The notes: a model not told the origin generated them from the letters alone. A stretch of DNA of 64,000 nucleotides from Chara braunii (GCA_003427395.1 BFEA01000356.1:347635-411634), one strand, 5' to 3'; counted from the stretch's first letter, positions 32,865 to 44,074 are shown. Numbers and translations are program-made.

Positions 32865-35800
32865 TGTTGAGCGCACCGGCCCCCGCGCCAGCGAGGGCTC
32901 TCCCGACCTCGTCACGCAGGAGAAACTTAGTCTTTCAACTTTTTAGAGACAACTCGGGGACGACACAGTAACCCGCGTCGACCCTGCGCCACTCCGACCG
33001 AGTGCGCTAGCTGTACATCCCGCGGTCCCCTACAACAGGATAGGTTCTCGCGGGGCACAACTTACCTTCCCTAAGGGGCTGTCACCACCCTTAGGGGCGT
33101 ATCCCCGCCGAGCTACCGACCCACATGCGAAGGCTTTTATAATGCAATTGCAGAGGTAGCCCGACCGAGGGTGTTTGCTCGTTCGCTGTAGCATAGGTAC
33201 GCATGGTTAAACGTCAAAGTGGACCCGAACGTCGTCTGTCCCTGGGCGCTGATCTCCGAGGAATCAGACCGATGTCGGTCGACTAGGACATAATATTCCA
33301 AGCATAAGAAAGTCACAATCAATCCTATTCCATTTTTTCAAAGACAAACAAAAGTTAAACAGACAAAAATTCTTTCAAATGAAGACTCGGTGCAACATAA
33401 GTTGACTTATCTGATGAAATCGTCCTACATACAGTACAATCATGCATACCTCTCGTTCCGATCAATTTGACAAAGATTGACTTGACTTTCATCCAACGAT
33501 GAGACGACATAAGTTGACCGGTCTTCGGACATCAGCTACCAACAAAAGGACAAGAGCATTACTTATTCACGATGCAAGACTTGAATGACGTCTGACTAAA
33601 GTATCTTCACTCTGCCTGCCAGACGGCTGGACTGTCACGACTTTTTCGACTGGATTAGATGCATTGCCAAGTTCTTTCATTCCGCACCATACTGCTGCTA
33701 GCAAGGAATATGGGTGCCCCAACTCTCAAGCAGAGCTAGGGTGCCACTGTTTTAATGATGACTTCACTAACTCTCTATCTTTGGTGTGAATGTCATCTGT
33801 AAGTTATTCGAATACCACTTATACAAGTCAACGACCAACTCGAACAATCGGACGCTCGATGCCCCATTAAGGTCAAGGATCCACTTTCAAACTTTGTTGG
33901 TCGCTTTGTCCTTCTGGACAATAATCACTCTTTCAGTTCCACGAGTGATGAAATGCCAGCCTGCGACATTAAGATATTCAAGGCAATGCTCTAGTCACAT
34001 CTTTTTGTCAACTAGCCTGATTGCCCACGCTTGCACTTCTTCTGGCGCAAACCTATCCGCGAAGGTAGTGCATAGTCGCACTCCGTCCATAGCTAGTGAA
34101 AACACGAACTGGGCTTCTTATGGTGCCAGTTTCCCATTCGTCTATGGCTCCTAAGACGACCACTCGAAGGGTAAACTATAGCGGTCCTTCTTAACGTGAG
34201 CCGCAAAAAACTTAACGCCTTTAGTGAATAGTGCATGTCCATCCCCTAGGAGGTAGTCTGGGATACCCCTCGTCCTCGCCCGAGCAACCCTCGGATCTCA
34301 GAAGTCGGGCTGGCTCCACCACGACAGCATGGTACCCCCCGCCTAAGCGGTCCACTTCGAGTCGTTAATAGGGTCGGCCCCTAAGGCAATAAACCCCCGC
34401 CTCAGATGCCTCCTAGGGAAAGGAAATGCACTTATCACAGAAGACGGTCAACCCTTTACCGCCTAATGTCAAGGACGAACCTAGACGGAGATGGAGATCA
34501 CAAAGAAGAAAAACATTCAAATGGACGGGCATAGACAAAGAGGGTCATTCGGGAAAGAGTGGGTAACCTCGGGGAAAATCTATGTCCAATTCACTTCTTC
34601 TCCTTTGTGTGATTGCTTCATTTCTCGTCGTTTACTATTTTCCCATCCCTTCAGCATAAATATAAGTGAGTGACAAAAAAAAAACAATCATCATCCCCTT
34701 GTTCCCGTTGACATGATCGGATCTCTCCCCCTTTTTTTTTCTGTTTCAGCCTCTTAGGCACTATTCTACCTACCTGCACATCAGATCAAACAAACAAATT
34801 CAAAAAGAAAACAATGCAAACCCATTCTCAAGTCAAACTTCCATTCACACGCGCATGCACTCATCTCCTCTACCTTTTCAATGAACGTTCAAAGAACAGG
34901 GTTAAGCAAGTGTGGGTTCACACAGGTGTGAAGAGAATTGAGTCAGGCTGACTGACCTTGAGTGAAGTTGAACCAAAGATAGCAAACAACCCACTCAAGA
35001 AAGCCGTATAAACCACACTCCAAATGAGAAGTTCGCCGCAGTAAGTTTTCAGAAAAGTGATCCACACCACTCCTTCAAGGATCGCCCACTGACACACAAT
35101 CCCCTCAGTGTCTTAGCGTTGTCACCACTCACGACCAGTACCACTTGGCCACCACTGTGTCGAGGCGTTGCCGCCACAATATGCGGACAACACAACGTCA
35201 AAAGCATACCCCCTCTTGACAACACTTCTAAAATTGTCGTTGTCGCCGTAAGAACCGGACAACACTCCCATACCACTGCCAAAACTTCAATGTCGTCGCC
35301 GCAAAAAATCGACAGCGCTTCCGTGTCACTGCCAAAAAAAAAAACACATGTCGCCACAAAAAATTCGGCAGCGCTTCCGCGTCACCGTCTAAAAAGTGTC
35401 ACCGTTGCCGTGCCAAATGGGCAAAGTCTCCCCTGTACCACTAGCCGAAGACCTGCTTGCTAAAAAACCTGCCGCCGCCGTGCAAAACGAGCAGAGTTTT
35501 TCCTGCACCGCTCGCTGAAAAACCCTGCTGTGAACAACAACACCTCCTGCTGGCACCCCGCAGCACGGCGGCTATGGCAGCCTCTCCTCTCCTCACCTCG
35601 CTGAGATGGCGGCTATGGATGTGTTTCACAACTATGGCCACCTCCAGCAATCCTCCTCCATCACTTGCAGACCTCCAGACTTCCACTTAACTCCCTCTCA
35701 CTACACCAACAGCTCCTCCTCCAGCAGCCGGCATTCACCCAAGCGAAATGCTAGCAGCACCATCCACAAATGAATGCTGGCTGGCTGGCTGCTGGCTTGT

Positions 35801-35900
35801 TTTATAACTGGTTGGAGGCTGAGGGCAGCTGTTTTGCCCCCAGCCAAAACTCGGAGTGAGGCCTGGCCCTTGATCTCAAACGAGATCAAGGGCTGAGAAA
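32865..35900 (-). repeat. LTR-like repeat C, starting inside gag
   Basis: TGTTGAGCGCACCGGCCCC at 32,865 matches the outer end of repeats A and D. The family head follows to 33,300 (CTCGTCACGCAGG, CCGAGTGCGCTAGCTGTAC, TATCCCCGCCGAGCTACCGACCC, GTCGGTCGACTAGGAC). Hairpin cores recur at 35,311 and 35,367, next to GCCGCC/CCACTGCC-rich repeats (35,140-35,560). The middle (33,400-35,000) is too diverged to align by eye, and the tail motif was not found, so the right end is uncertain. The repeat separates the two halves of a plus-strand gag, which suggests insertion or rearrangement. Confidence 0.6.
35140..35660. repeat. Irregular CCACTGCC / GTCGCCGC repeats
   Basis: Phrases such as GTCGCCGCCGCAAAA, ACACTCCCATACCACTGCC and GACAGCGCTTCCGTGTCACTGCC recur with a spacing of roughly 55-70 bp. 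They include the hairpin-core motif seen in the other LTR copies. Confidence 0.6.
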
Positions 35901-37001
35901 CTTGATATTCCCCTAGGGGAACCAAGTTTCAGGCCCTGGTAATGCATCTGGCCGCTAACCCCGGCCAAACGCAGCCTCAACTGGCTGAATAGAGCCAGGT
36001 AGCGCATACTGTTGGAGTTCAACAGTCTGCTGTCATCTCAGGATCCAGATGCTTCTACTGCTGTATCTGGTCCTGCATCGCGAATAGATTCGCGACTCCT
36101 CTCTTTTCTTTTTTTTTTTCCTTTTTTTACTTTGCCCCCTCCCCCCTCCCTCCCCTTCTCGTTTTCCTGTGCAGGGGCAAGTCACGGTTCAAAACGAACG
36201 GACGTCCCTTTGTATCGCAGGGGCAAACTAGAGTCCATTCAAAGAGGTCTTCTTTCCCCTTTTGCCCCGCGCCTGCACCTGTTCTACCTATGGCGCCAAG
36301 TGCGGCGCTGTTCTGCAGCCCGTTGCTCAAATGAATGGGCGCAGACTGGTCTTCAACCATAAGGCGGGGGACCTTTCTCTCTCTCTGCAGTCGACGGTCG
36401 CGACCGTTTCGTCGCGAATGAAACCACCCAAGGTGTGTGCAGAGAGTCTTTCGTAACTCAAGTACAAGGCCCCAAGCCTTGCACCTGAATGTAGCCGCCT
36501 TATGGCGGCATATACATTCGATTTTCCTTGCCTACGACAGCAACCCGTTCGTCAAAACGAATGGGTGACTAGCAAAATCGTAACCAAATAAGACAAAAAG
36601 AGAAATCTAAAGAATCAACAAAATAAATAAATAATAATAAAACAAAACAAAAAAAATTAGACCAAATCTAAAAGTAGAAATCTAAGAAGAAAAAAAAAAT
36701 TAAGAAGAGAGACAAACAAAATAAAAACGAAACTTACCTCCTTGTACAAACGACAGCCCGTTTCCTCGGGCACTGTCAAGAGTACTGGGGCTGAAAACGC
36801 CCTAGTTTCTTCATGCTGCGCCAGATGCCGCTTCTTGTGAGCTAGCTTTTAGTTTCAGGTTTAGTGTTTTTTTTTTTTTTTTTTTACCCCGTTGGCATAT
36901 CCCAACGGTCACATTATCACGTGGCTGAAAAGCCACATTCCAAGCTCGAACCTCGAAAAGACCCCCCTCCTTTTTTTTTTCTAATAATGATAATAAATAA
37001 T
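35901..37001. other. Unassigned noncoding stretch
   Basis: Mixed T-rich (36,108-36,130; 36,866-36,886) and A-rich (36,595-36,730) segments. TTCGTCGCGAATGAAACC-like and AACGAATGGG phrases repeat loosely. No gene supported. Confidence 0.45.
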
Positions 37002-37007
37002 AAAAAA

Positions 37008-37060
37008 CTCATTTCTCGATTTATGCATGTCATCCTTGCGTAGGGGTCATGCTAATCTCC
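37008..37060 (-). pseudogene. U6 snRNA 3'-half fragment
   Basis: On the minus strand GATTAGCATGACCCC, TACGCAAGGATGACATGC and ATAAATCGAGAAATGAG correspond to the second half of U6, including the plant-type 3' end AAATCGAGAAATG. A T6 run at 37,002-37,007 follows. The ACAGAGA box and 5' half are missing, so this is a 5'-truncated copy, probably a retropseudogene. Substitutions inside the catalytic stem-loop (CCCCTACGCAAGG for CCCCTGCGCAAGG) agree with loss of function. Confidence 0.85.
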
Positions 37061-37501
37061 ACGCGGCTGTTTTTAACCCCGCGATCTCAACGATCGCACG
37101 ACCGAAAATGGCCGCGCCAAAAGGTTGGCTCGCTCCAAAAGGAGGTAGCCCAGGAGTGTCTTGTAAGGTTCGATCCCGGTACCCGCTGGGTGAGAGTCTG
37201 GCGAGATAACCTACTGGGCTAGCTCCTATTCCACATTAGAATAGTAAAACCCGCCTATATGAAGGGCTTCGCTGCTCAGTAGGTCGCCTGCCTGCGGCCC
37301 AGCAGGCTTTGCCTGCCTACGACCCTGCCGCCTTGCCTGCTTGGGGCCTAGCAAGCCCTGCTTACTAGCTGTACCCCACCAGTCGGCTGCGTGCTTCAGC
37401 CGCGGTGGTCTTCAGCCCTTAACAACGCAGGTTGCTGGGTCTCTCGGCCACCATCGTGGTTTTAACCCCCGTAAGATGGTCCCTAGTAGCCTTATACGTT
37501 C
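37061..37501. other. GC-rich noncoding stretch
   Basis: Contains TTCGATCCCGGTACC at 37,168-37,182 and, on the opposite strand, TAGCCCAGTAGG at 37,211-37,222. These resemble Pol III B and A boxes but point in opposite directions. GCCTGCCTGC words recur at 37,285-37,350. Confidence 0.45.
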
Positions 37502-37710
37502 TTAATCGCGCGGCTGCTAAGCCGCACGTCATTAATTTGGTAGACTAGGTCGAACTTTAGTTTTCCCATGACCGGACACCCCTGTTTTTAGCCTACTTAG
37601 GCCCTGAATCGCGAGGCTTTGCAGCCGCGCGACATTATTTTAGGTAGACTAGGTCTAGCTCTAATCTTTCCATGACCGCGCACCACTACGGCCTCGTTGA
37701 GAACTGCGGA
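37502..37710. repeat. Two-unit ~104-bp tandem repeat
   Basis: Units beginning AATCGCGCGGCTGCTAAGCCGC (37,502) and AATCGCGAGGCTTTGCAGCCGC (37,606) continue through GTAGACTAGGTC and CCATGACCG. Each starts with a small GCGGCT..AGCCGC stem. Confidence 0.8.
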
Positions 37711-37919
37711 CGACAGTGTGTACCGCCGACTCCCGCTGTATCGAACGGACGTCGATGTCATCACACGTCAGGATTTAGGTCTCTCAGTTATAGGGTTGGT
37801 CTGAATAACTTTGGCAACGTCAATCTCATCATGCTTCTCAACGAAAAGAGTTGGACAATGTCTGACCTTGAAAAACTCGGGCAAAAACCCTCTCAGGGGT
37901 TTCTGTCCCGACAACGAGA
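37711..37919. other. Junction before the second half of the plus-strand element
   Basis: Sequence between the tandem repeat and the resumption of gag. No clear LTR end or target duplication matching 32,860-32,864 (CACGG) was found directly at the resumption point. Confidence 0.4.
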
Positions 37920-38813
37920 ATGCCTATTCCCGTGATGACTGCGCCCCCACCACCGACGGAGAACCCTGCACGGTCGAACGAATCAGGTGCTACACTAGAA
38001 CTAACCAAAATACTGGTTAACTTGATTAAGGAAAGCAAGAAGGAGCAGCGTGAACACAATGCTCGAATAGAATCGATGATGAGATCGATGTGTCCCATAG
38101 CTGTATGAGCTGCCCCAATACAGCAGGGATTGGCCCCTGCCCCCGCAGCCGGAGGTGTTGCTGGCAATCTGAACGTTTGTTACACGTGTCATCAACCGGG
38201 GCATATAGCCTGGGATTACCCCCACCGACCCACGCAACCACGAGTTGGGACCGCCCCAGTAGCTGAGGCACCAATCGCCAATGGGCCACGAAGAGGAGTG
38301 ATGTTGGAAGAAATGGAAGGAGGAGGAAGTATGTTAGCCACTACAGAAGAAGCTGCAGAGCTTATTCCTCTGCACAAGTACGTGATATTAGGATATCCGG
38401 GATTGAGAATGATCGGGACCATTAGACCCGCCCATGAACAGCGAGAAATGGAATTCGGAGGACCCACCTTCGTCACTGGGGAAATAGATGTTCTGAATGT
38501 CATCCGCCCTCTAGATCACCGCATTCCCCTCCCGATCGGATAACTGTTGTCCATTTTGGAACAGGCTAACGAACGCATGTTGCAACACTACAAGGCGAAC
38601 AAAAAACGATTCGCTCTTGCGAGAACGGCGAACATGAAAGGAAAAGCCCCTGCCCAAGAGGAAAATCCGAACCCTGCCAGTACGTCGGAACCTATACGAT
38701 TGGGACTAATACAAAAGGATGATCATTTCCTGCGGATCAAAGCAATCCCCTGGAAATCGGCTGAATGTGACATCGAGGTCTGGGTAATTCCATACAATAC
38801 CATCATCGACTGA
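37920..38813 (+). pseudogene. gag: Ty3/gypsy Gag C-terminal half to protease start
   Basis: One frame runs from 37,920 through a Pro-rich linker, a charged helix (LTKILVNLIKESKKEQRE) and a zinc knuckle whose last Cys has become Tyr (CYTCHQPGHIAWDY). It continues to the start of the protease, IRLGLIQKDDHFLRIKA...PYNTIID. Stops at 38,106 (TGA), 38,541 (TAA) and 38,811 (TGA) interrupt it. The last replaces the second residue of the catalytic D-[ST]-G triad: GAC TGA GGA, then GAAI. Capsid RNA binding and protease activity would both be lost. Confidence 0.8.
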
Positions 38814-39404
38814 GGAGCCGCCATCTTGGCTATCTCGTTAAGGGTAGTAGTCTAGTAGAAAGAGCGGGAAGGATAAAAAATTTGATCATGTTGACAGAAA
38901 AGGATCATCTTGTCTCCGCGGATGAAGAAAAAATCAAGACCGTGGGACAAATGACCAACGTGGCGATTGGGAAAAGTACATGCCCTGGGAGACGTCGTGG
39001 TATTAGATGTTAGTACGTATGACGTTCTTTTGGGGCTACCCGTTCTCACGGCGCTGCGGACCAACCTAGACTTTGAAAGACGATCGATTGTCCTTTAGAA
39101 TACGGGAGGAAAACCGTACACCATACCCATGAGACTGACTCTCAGAACGGTGGAAGAGGCAACCCAAAAAACTCCTCTGATACCCGAAGGAACTCTCCGG
39201 ATGATCGCTTGGAAGAAACTTGAGGAGAAAAATGATCACCAGACAGAGGAACCAAACCTCTCGAGTGACACCGATAGTAGCGACGAGGACGAGTAAGTAA
39301 TTCAGGAGTTAGTGCAGCAACGGGTCCGCTATCCGATTCGACAAGCCACCACGAAAATGTTCAAACTCATGGAAGGAGACGTCTAGAAAACATGCGCATT
39401 AATT
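38814..39404 (+). pseudogene. Protease remainder and linker, frameshifted
   Basis: After the stop the frame reads GAAILAIS, then shifts through small indels (LIMLTEKDHLVSADEEK in another frame). It returns to the original frame at 38,976 with VHALGDVVVLDVSTYDVLLGLPVL, the flap-to-hydrophobic end typical of gypsy proteases (ILLG/LGLP). A TAG follows at 39,099 (RSIVL*N), and a serine/aspartate-rich linker (SSDTDSSDEDE) leads into the RT polypeptide with further stops. Confidence 0.7.
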
Positions 39405-40814
39405 TTGGGCGAACCTCTTGTGCAGATTTCCCGGATGGCCGATTCTTTGGAACCCCCTCGGACCTTATACGAGGGCACCACTCCACTGCTTGCAAAGTAC
39501 AACGACAAGAGGAATTTTTGTGACATCACGGACTTACCTCGTTCCCTGTTACCCCCAGGAAAAAAGGTAAGATTGCTCCGTTTAGGGGCTGAGGCCGACT
39601 CTTTGGAACTTCCTGGGCGTCCTGAAGTTGAACCCAACGACCTCAGAATCAAGATCGTGGAGAAACTTGTACAACGGCAGGATATCTACGACAGCGTAAC
39701 TCCAGAAGAACACGTGGCAATCTGCGAGGAAGATGCACAGATGATGGTCACAGTGCTCTCCTGGCGGTCAGACAATTCATTCATCTATGCACCCCCAAGC
39801 GTTGCACTGACTAATACCAAAATAATCACTGTCCAACTATTGGGACAGTTGTATGAATTGCACGTACCACAGTACGTACCCGACGAAATTCATCACCTGA
39901 TCTCGGACATTCTAAAGGAATATCAGGGAGCGATTAGTGTAACCGACACCGATATTGGACTGTCATTAGTGATTCAACACAAAATCCAGACTCGAAACCA
40001 CCCTCTGATCCACTGCAAACAATATCGATACTCCCTCACAGAACGAAAAACAGCTCTACAGAGGATTAGGGAAATCGAAGCTAATGGATGGATTAAACCG
40101 GCCACTGGGCCATGGTCGTTCCCGGTCGTATTAGTGCCTAAGAAGAATGGGTCAGTCAGCATCTGCATCGATTATCGTAAGTTGAATGATATCACGATCA
40201 AAGATGTATATCCCCTCCCCCGGATTGATGATTTGCTGGATGCGATTGGATGTGCTAATTACTTTAGCAAATTTGATATTCGTCATGGATTTCACCATAT
40301 CCTGGTTAAGGAGGAAGACCGGCCTAAGACAACTTTCGTTTCGTTCGAAGACACGTGGCAGTGGGTTCGGTGTCTGATGGGGATCTGCAACGTGCCAGCT
40401 ACATTTCAAAGAGCGATGAACGTGACGTTCCAGAACTTCATCAACAAGACTCGGTTAACACAGGGGATGATTAATTTTTATGTAATTGTGTACATGGACG
40501 ACATCCTGGTCTACTCGGAATCGTACCACGGGCATGCACAGCACATTGAATGGACGCTGGGAGCACTGAGAGACGTCGGATTTAAGATTTCGCTGGAGAA
40601 AAGCGAGTTCTTCCTTTCAGAAATCTCATTTTTGGGCAACGTGGTGACACGGGGAGACTTGAGGCCCGATTCGAGAAAAGTCGCGGATGTTAGAGACGCT
40701 TTAATTCCCACGTCGCTGACTCAGGTTCGAGCCTTCCTAGGATTGGCGTCGTATTACCGTCGATTTATCAAGGGATTTGCTGCTATCGCACGACCTCTAA
40801 TGAACCTGCTATGA
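39405..40814 (+). pseudogene. pol: Ty3/gypsy reverse transcriptase, largely intact frame
   Basis: A 469-codon open frame, the longest in the window. The first ~180 residues are linker, then the RT domain: IKPATGPWSFPVVLVPKKNG (fingers), FSKFDIRHGFHHI (motif A, catalytic Asp), MGICNVPATFQRAMN (motif B), IVYMDDILVYS (motif C, YMDD) and SFLGNVV plus VRAFLGLASYYRRFIKGFA (thumb/connection). All catalytic Asp residues are present. An 8-residue insertion-like segment (NKTRLTQGMINF) precedes motif C. The start is only the first Met of a polyprotein fragment; the real pol would be made as part of a longer polyprotein. Neighbouring protease and RNase H are broken, so it is classed as a pseudogene. Confidence 0.9.
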
Positions 40815-41268
40815 AAGGACTAATCCCTCAGCTGGGACACGAAGTGCGAACGAACCTTTATCACTCTCAAGGAAGTCTTGGCCACGACACCTATTTTGAT
40901 CCGACCGGACCCAGCAAAGTTGTTCATTCTCATCACGGATTGGCAGCCCGAGGCGATCTCCGCTATTCTAGCGCAGAAGAGGAACGACAGTTGCGAACAC
41001 GTCATCAAGTACATGTCCTGTACCGTGTCGGACGAGCGAAGGAATGATTCAGCTCCCAGGGAGAATGGTACGCGGTGGTTTGGGGAATCCAGCATTTTCA
41101 TCTGTATCTTTAAGGGCAGAAATTCCTCCTCCTCACCGCCTATGAGCCACTATTGGCCCTCAAAGGGCTTACTAACTATACGGGTATGATTGAACGTTGG
41201 GCGGTACCACTGCAAGAATACGATTTCGATATCATCCACCGAAAGATGGAGAGGCACGGTGTCGGGAC
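40815..41268 (+). pseudogene. Ty3/gypsy RNase H, frameshifted and truncated
   Basis: Continues the RT frame after TGA (40,812): FITLKEVLATTPILIRPDP and ITDWQPEAISAILAQ (first catalytic Asp). It then shifts by one frame near 41,065 to WYAVVWGIQHFHLYL*GQKFLLLTAYEPLLALKG and YTGMIERWAVPLQEYDFDIIHRK. Similarity ends at RHGV near 41,265, just before the usual end of RNase H. Integrase is absent; (TAA)n-rich DNA follows. Confidence 0.8.
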
Positions 41269-41775
41269 CGGTGGGTCCCGAATAACATCCCGCCACTCGA
41301 GAGACTGTATACAGCCAGATTGTGCACGACAGAGAAATCTGAAGTAAAAAAGTAAGAGAGAGAAAAGACAAAGGATTAGGCCGCTGGAAGGAATGATGCC
41401 CTGGGTTGAGAACTGTGTCACGACGTTTGTGCGCGCGTGTCACCGTACATTCATGCGAGTGTGTACCTGTGACAGTACCTGTATGTCACTGTGTATGAGT
41501 ACCGGCATGACTGTTAGTGCGAATGTGTGTCGCAGCATTTGTGCGTGCGTGACTGTATATATCATAATGTGTTGTGTGTGTCATAACGTTTTATCGTGGA
41601 CTGTGCTTGTCTCACAGTTTTCCGTATGTATGTGTGTGGATCACATCGTTCGTTTGTCAATCTATCTGTCCTTCCATCTGTCACTACACACACGCACACA
41701 CACACACGCACATACGCAATTCTTCATTCGTAAGTTGCTATAATAATAATAATAATTAATTAATAATAATAGCGC

Positions 41776-41833
<58 letters not shown>

Positions 41834-42456
41834 AAGTCTCCATGACTCAGATCCCAGATTCGGGTCTCAAGGTCAGAAGCCTTGCCCAAGAGATGCCTAA
41901 GTTTGCCAATCTCAAAAGACACAGTCGGGTTTTCCTAGCAGTTCACTTCAATATGTATCTATCAACAGTCATGTTCTAGGGCAGAAGCCACATCTCTCAA
42001 AAGCCATATTAAAGAGTCGCTTCCCACGAGTAAAGGGCAATTCTATACGTAAGAGCCATGTCTCAGAGGTAGGAGTCACAGTCCACAGTTGAGCCCATAT
42101 GCAATCAGAATCGAAAGTCAGGTTTCAAGACCCCAAGCAACAGCGACCTTATGAAACTCCGGAGGTTCCAATCACACGAAAGCAAACAGGCTGTTGGGAC
42201 ATGGTACCGGAACCAGTCAGGCCCCAAGAGGCAGAGGCTGGCACGAGTTGAAGTTCACTCCAGGAGTACAAAGACCGACCAGCCTACCACTCGAAAGATT
42301 GCTCATCCGTAAGGAGTGTGAAACGTTGGTGACTCAAAACTCTTATCGTTCATGTAATAACTTGTCAAGATTCATAAGTTGCGCTACCTGTTTTGCATGC
42401 TTTGTTAAGTGTGAATGAGAACGAGTCTGTTTGCAATTAATAATAACAATAATAAC

Positions 42457-42510
<54 letters not shown>

Positions 42511-42566
42511 AATAATAATAATAATGATAATAATGATAATAATAATAATAATAATAGCAATAATAA
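41269..42566. other. Noncoding stretch with (TAA)n arrays
   Basis: GTGTGT-type sequence and a (CA)n tract (41,690-41,716) lead to (TAA)n at 41,741-41,830 and 42,438-42,566. No gene supported between them. Confidence 0.7.
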
Positions 42567-42890
42567 AGTCAATGAAGACGAGCAATAGCGAACTCCAGTT
42601 TCAAACAACATCATATACACACGGCCAGATAGTAGTGGCCTTGAACCAACAGTAGAATTGAGTCACAAGCTCCACCAATTAAGAGTTCAGCAAGAGTTCA
42701 TACTCGACAATGCTGAAGTAGTCACCTCATCATCGACGAAGAACCCATGTTGATATCCTACCAGGCGCTCGACACCCAGACTACATATGGCAGATCCTAT
42801 CTAGCCTATTACTACAATCCCGATGTTGACAACAACAACTTCCTGAAGTACGAGCACACAACGGACAATGCCGCACGCTTCTCGCACCAG
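42567..42890 (+). other. Exon-like block 1 ending in a splice donor motif
   Basis: Between (TAA)n arrays lies about 320 bp ending CACCAG|GTATGT (GT at 42,891). The last 144 bp, from ATG 42,747, are open and read SYQALDTQTTYGRSYLAYYY...FSHQ. The block is loosely alignable with blocks at 43,060-43,402 and 63,340-63,664. I recognise no family. It could be part of a repeated exon or a transposon-borne segment. Confidence 0.4.
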
Positions 42891-42957
42891 GTATGTCTCT
42901 CGCCACATTCACAACCCCGATCCATACCACACACATGCCACGTGGTCCCAACCACGC

Positions 42958-43002
42958 AAATAATAAGATAATAATAACAACAATAAAATAATAATAATAA
43001 TA

Positions 43003-43046
<44 letters not shown>

Positions 43047-43081
43047 TAATAATAATAATGATAATAAAAATCATAATAAGA
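42958..43081. repeat. (TAA)n array
   Basis: Imperfect TAA array with CAA and GAT variants, directly after block 1. Confidence 0.95.
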
Positions 43082-43405
43082 AAAATGCAAGAACCCTGAA
43101 TGGGGACACAAAAATCTAACTCGCAAAAAAATTATACTAAAGTCCGAGTAGTCAAGGCAAGAGCAGATAGCGCAATGTAACCGAGTAACCTTCCATTAGA
43201 GAATGATACAGCAGAATCGTGATTCACTGTCCAACCCAATCAGGCAACACCAACCGCATAACCCAATGTAGCTCCCTCTTGAATGGTGTCAGACTCCCTA
43301 TCTACTCTACAGACTACGCCTAGTTCACAACTCCAGCATGGAGCATTCAGACAACTTGACTACCAGCGAGTGATGACATCAACACCAATGCCCTGGTACG
43401 TGTCT
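43060..43405 (+). repeat. Dispersed repeat R3, copy a (exon-like block 2)
   Basis: Aligns with 63,310-63,668: ATGCAAGAACCCTGAATG, GTCCGAGTAGTCAAGGC, CATAACCCAATGTAG, CTATCTACTCTACAGACTAC and AACTTGACTACCAGCGAGTG have close counterparts there. Both copies follow a TAA array and end at a donor-like GTACGT (GT at 43,403 and 63,665). Neither has a convincing conserved frame. Confidence 0.75.
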
Positions 43406-43470
43406 CCTCTTTTCAACCTCGTTCCCCAACTCATCGATGCCTCGCGGACCAAGAGGCTGCCGTGCATCTA

Positions 43471-43556
43471 ATCAATAATAATAATAATACTAATAATAAT
43501 ACTTATAATAATACTAATAATAATACTAACAATAATAATAATAATAATAATAATCA
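43471..43556. repeat. (TAA)n array with periodic CTAA
   Basis: TAA array with interspersed TACTAA and TACTTA units. Confidence 0.95.
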
Positions 43557-43861
43557 ACAACGTGATGACAATCCCAGATCATCACATTGATAGCCGAAAA
43601 CTCACACCGGTGTCCAGAAAGCAGCATTGCACCAGATACACCAATGGAAGTTCGTAGCACTGAGAACCGATGTCCAGGGAGAGCATACTTTCTCCTCCCA
43701 ACACGAAGGACCAGTTCCTTCACACTCACACCCAGCGCTCGGTGTCCGGCCTACTCCTACACAGCTACTATAAACTTACGAAAAGACAATGCAATCGTTG
43801 ACATCCGCGGCAGTCCGAAGTACTTGAAGGGTTCGCCCATGCAGACCATCGTCAGCGCCAG
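43557..43861 (+). other. Exon-like block 3 with strong donor
   Basis: After a (TAA)n array a frame is open through SARCPAYSYTATINLRKDN and IRGSPKYLKGSPMQTIVSA, ending CGCCAG|GTATGC (GT at 43,862). No family recognised. Together with the acceptor at 44,073-44,074 it defines a possible 213-nt intron. Confidence 0.4.
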
Positions 43862-43878
43862 GTATGCGCCCTCACTTC

Positions 43879-43916
<38 letters not shown>

Positions 43917-44074
43917 TATCATCATCATCCTTCACTTATCCCCTCCTTTCTCCTCTCTCTCTCCTTTTTCTCTCCTCCTTTCCACTTTCTCTCTCTCTCA
44001 TCTTTTGTTTTTTTTTCGCCTTTCTCTCCTTCGATCTTTCTCCTCCGATTTCTGCCTTTCTGTTACATCCCCAG
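43862..44074 (+). other. Candidate spliceosomal intron (213 nt)
   Basis: Donor GTATGC after CAG, a (CAT)n stretch at 43,880-43,930, a 130-nt pyrimidine tract and acceptor ACATCCCCAG before ATGGACG. The signals are textbook, but the downstream exon reads into a stop within about 35 nt in each frame I tried. This may be a terminal exon, a dead gene or chance. Confidence 0.4.

Noticed and set aside
37130-37225. tRNA or tRNA-derived SINE
   Set aside because: A B-box-like GGTTCGATCC lies on the plus strand and an A-box-like TAGCCCAGTAGG on the minus strand; orientation and spacing are wrong and no cloverleaf forms. The related 17,345-17,410 segment fails too.
41741-43081. Isoleucine, leucine and tyrosine homopolymer frames
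   Set aside because: Translations of (TAA)n arrays.
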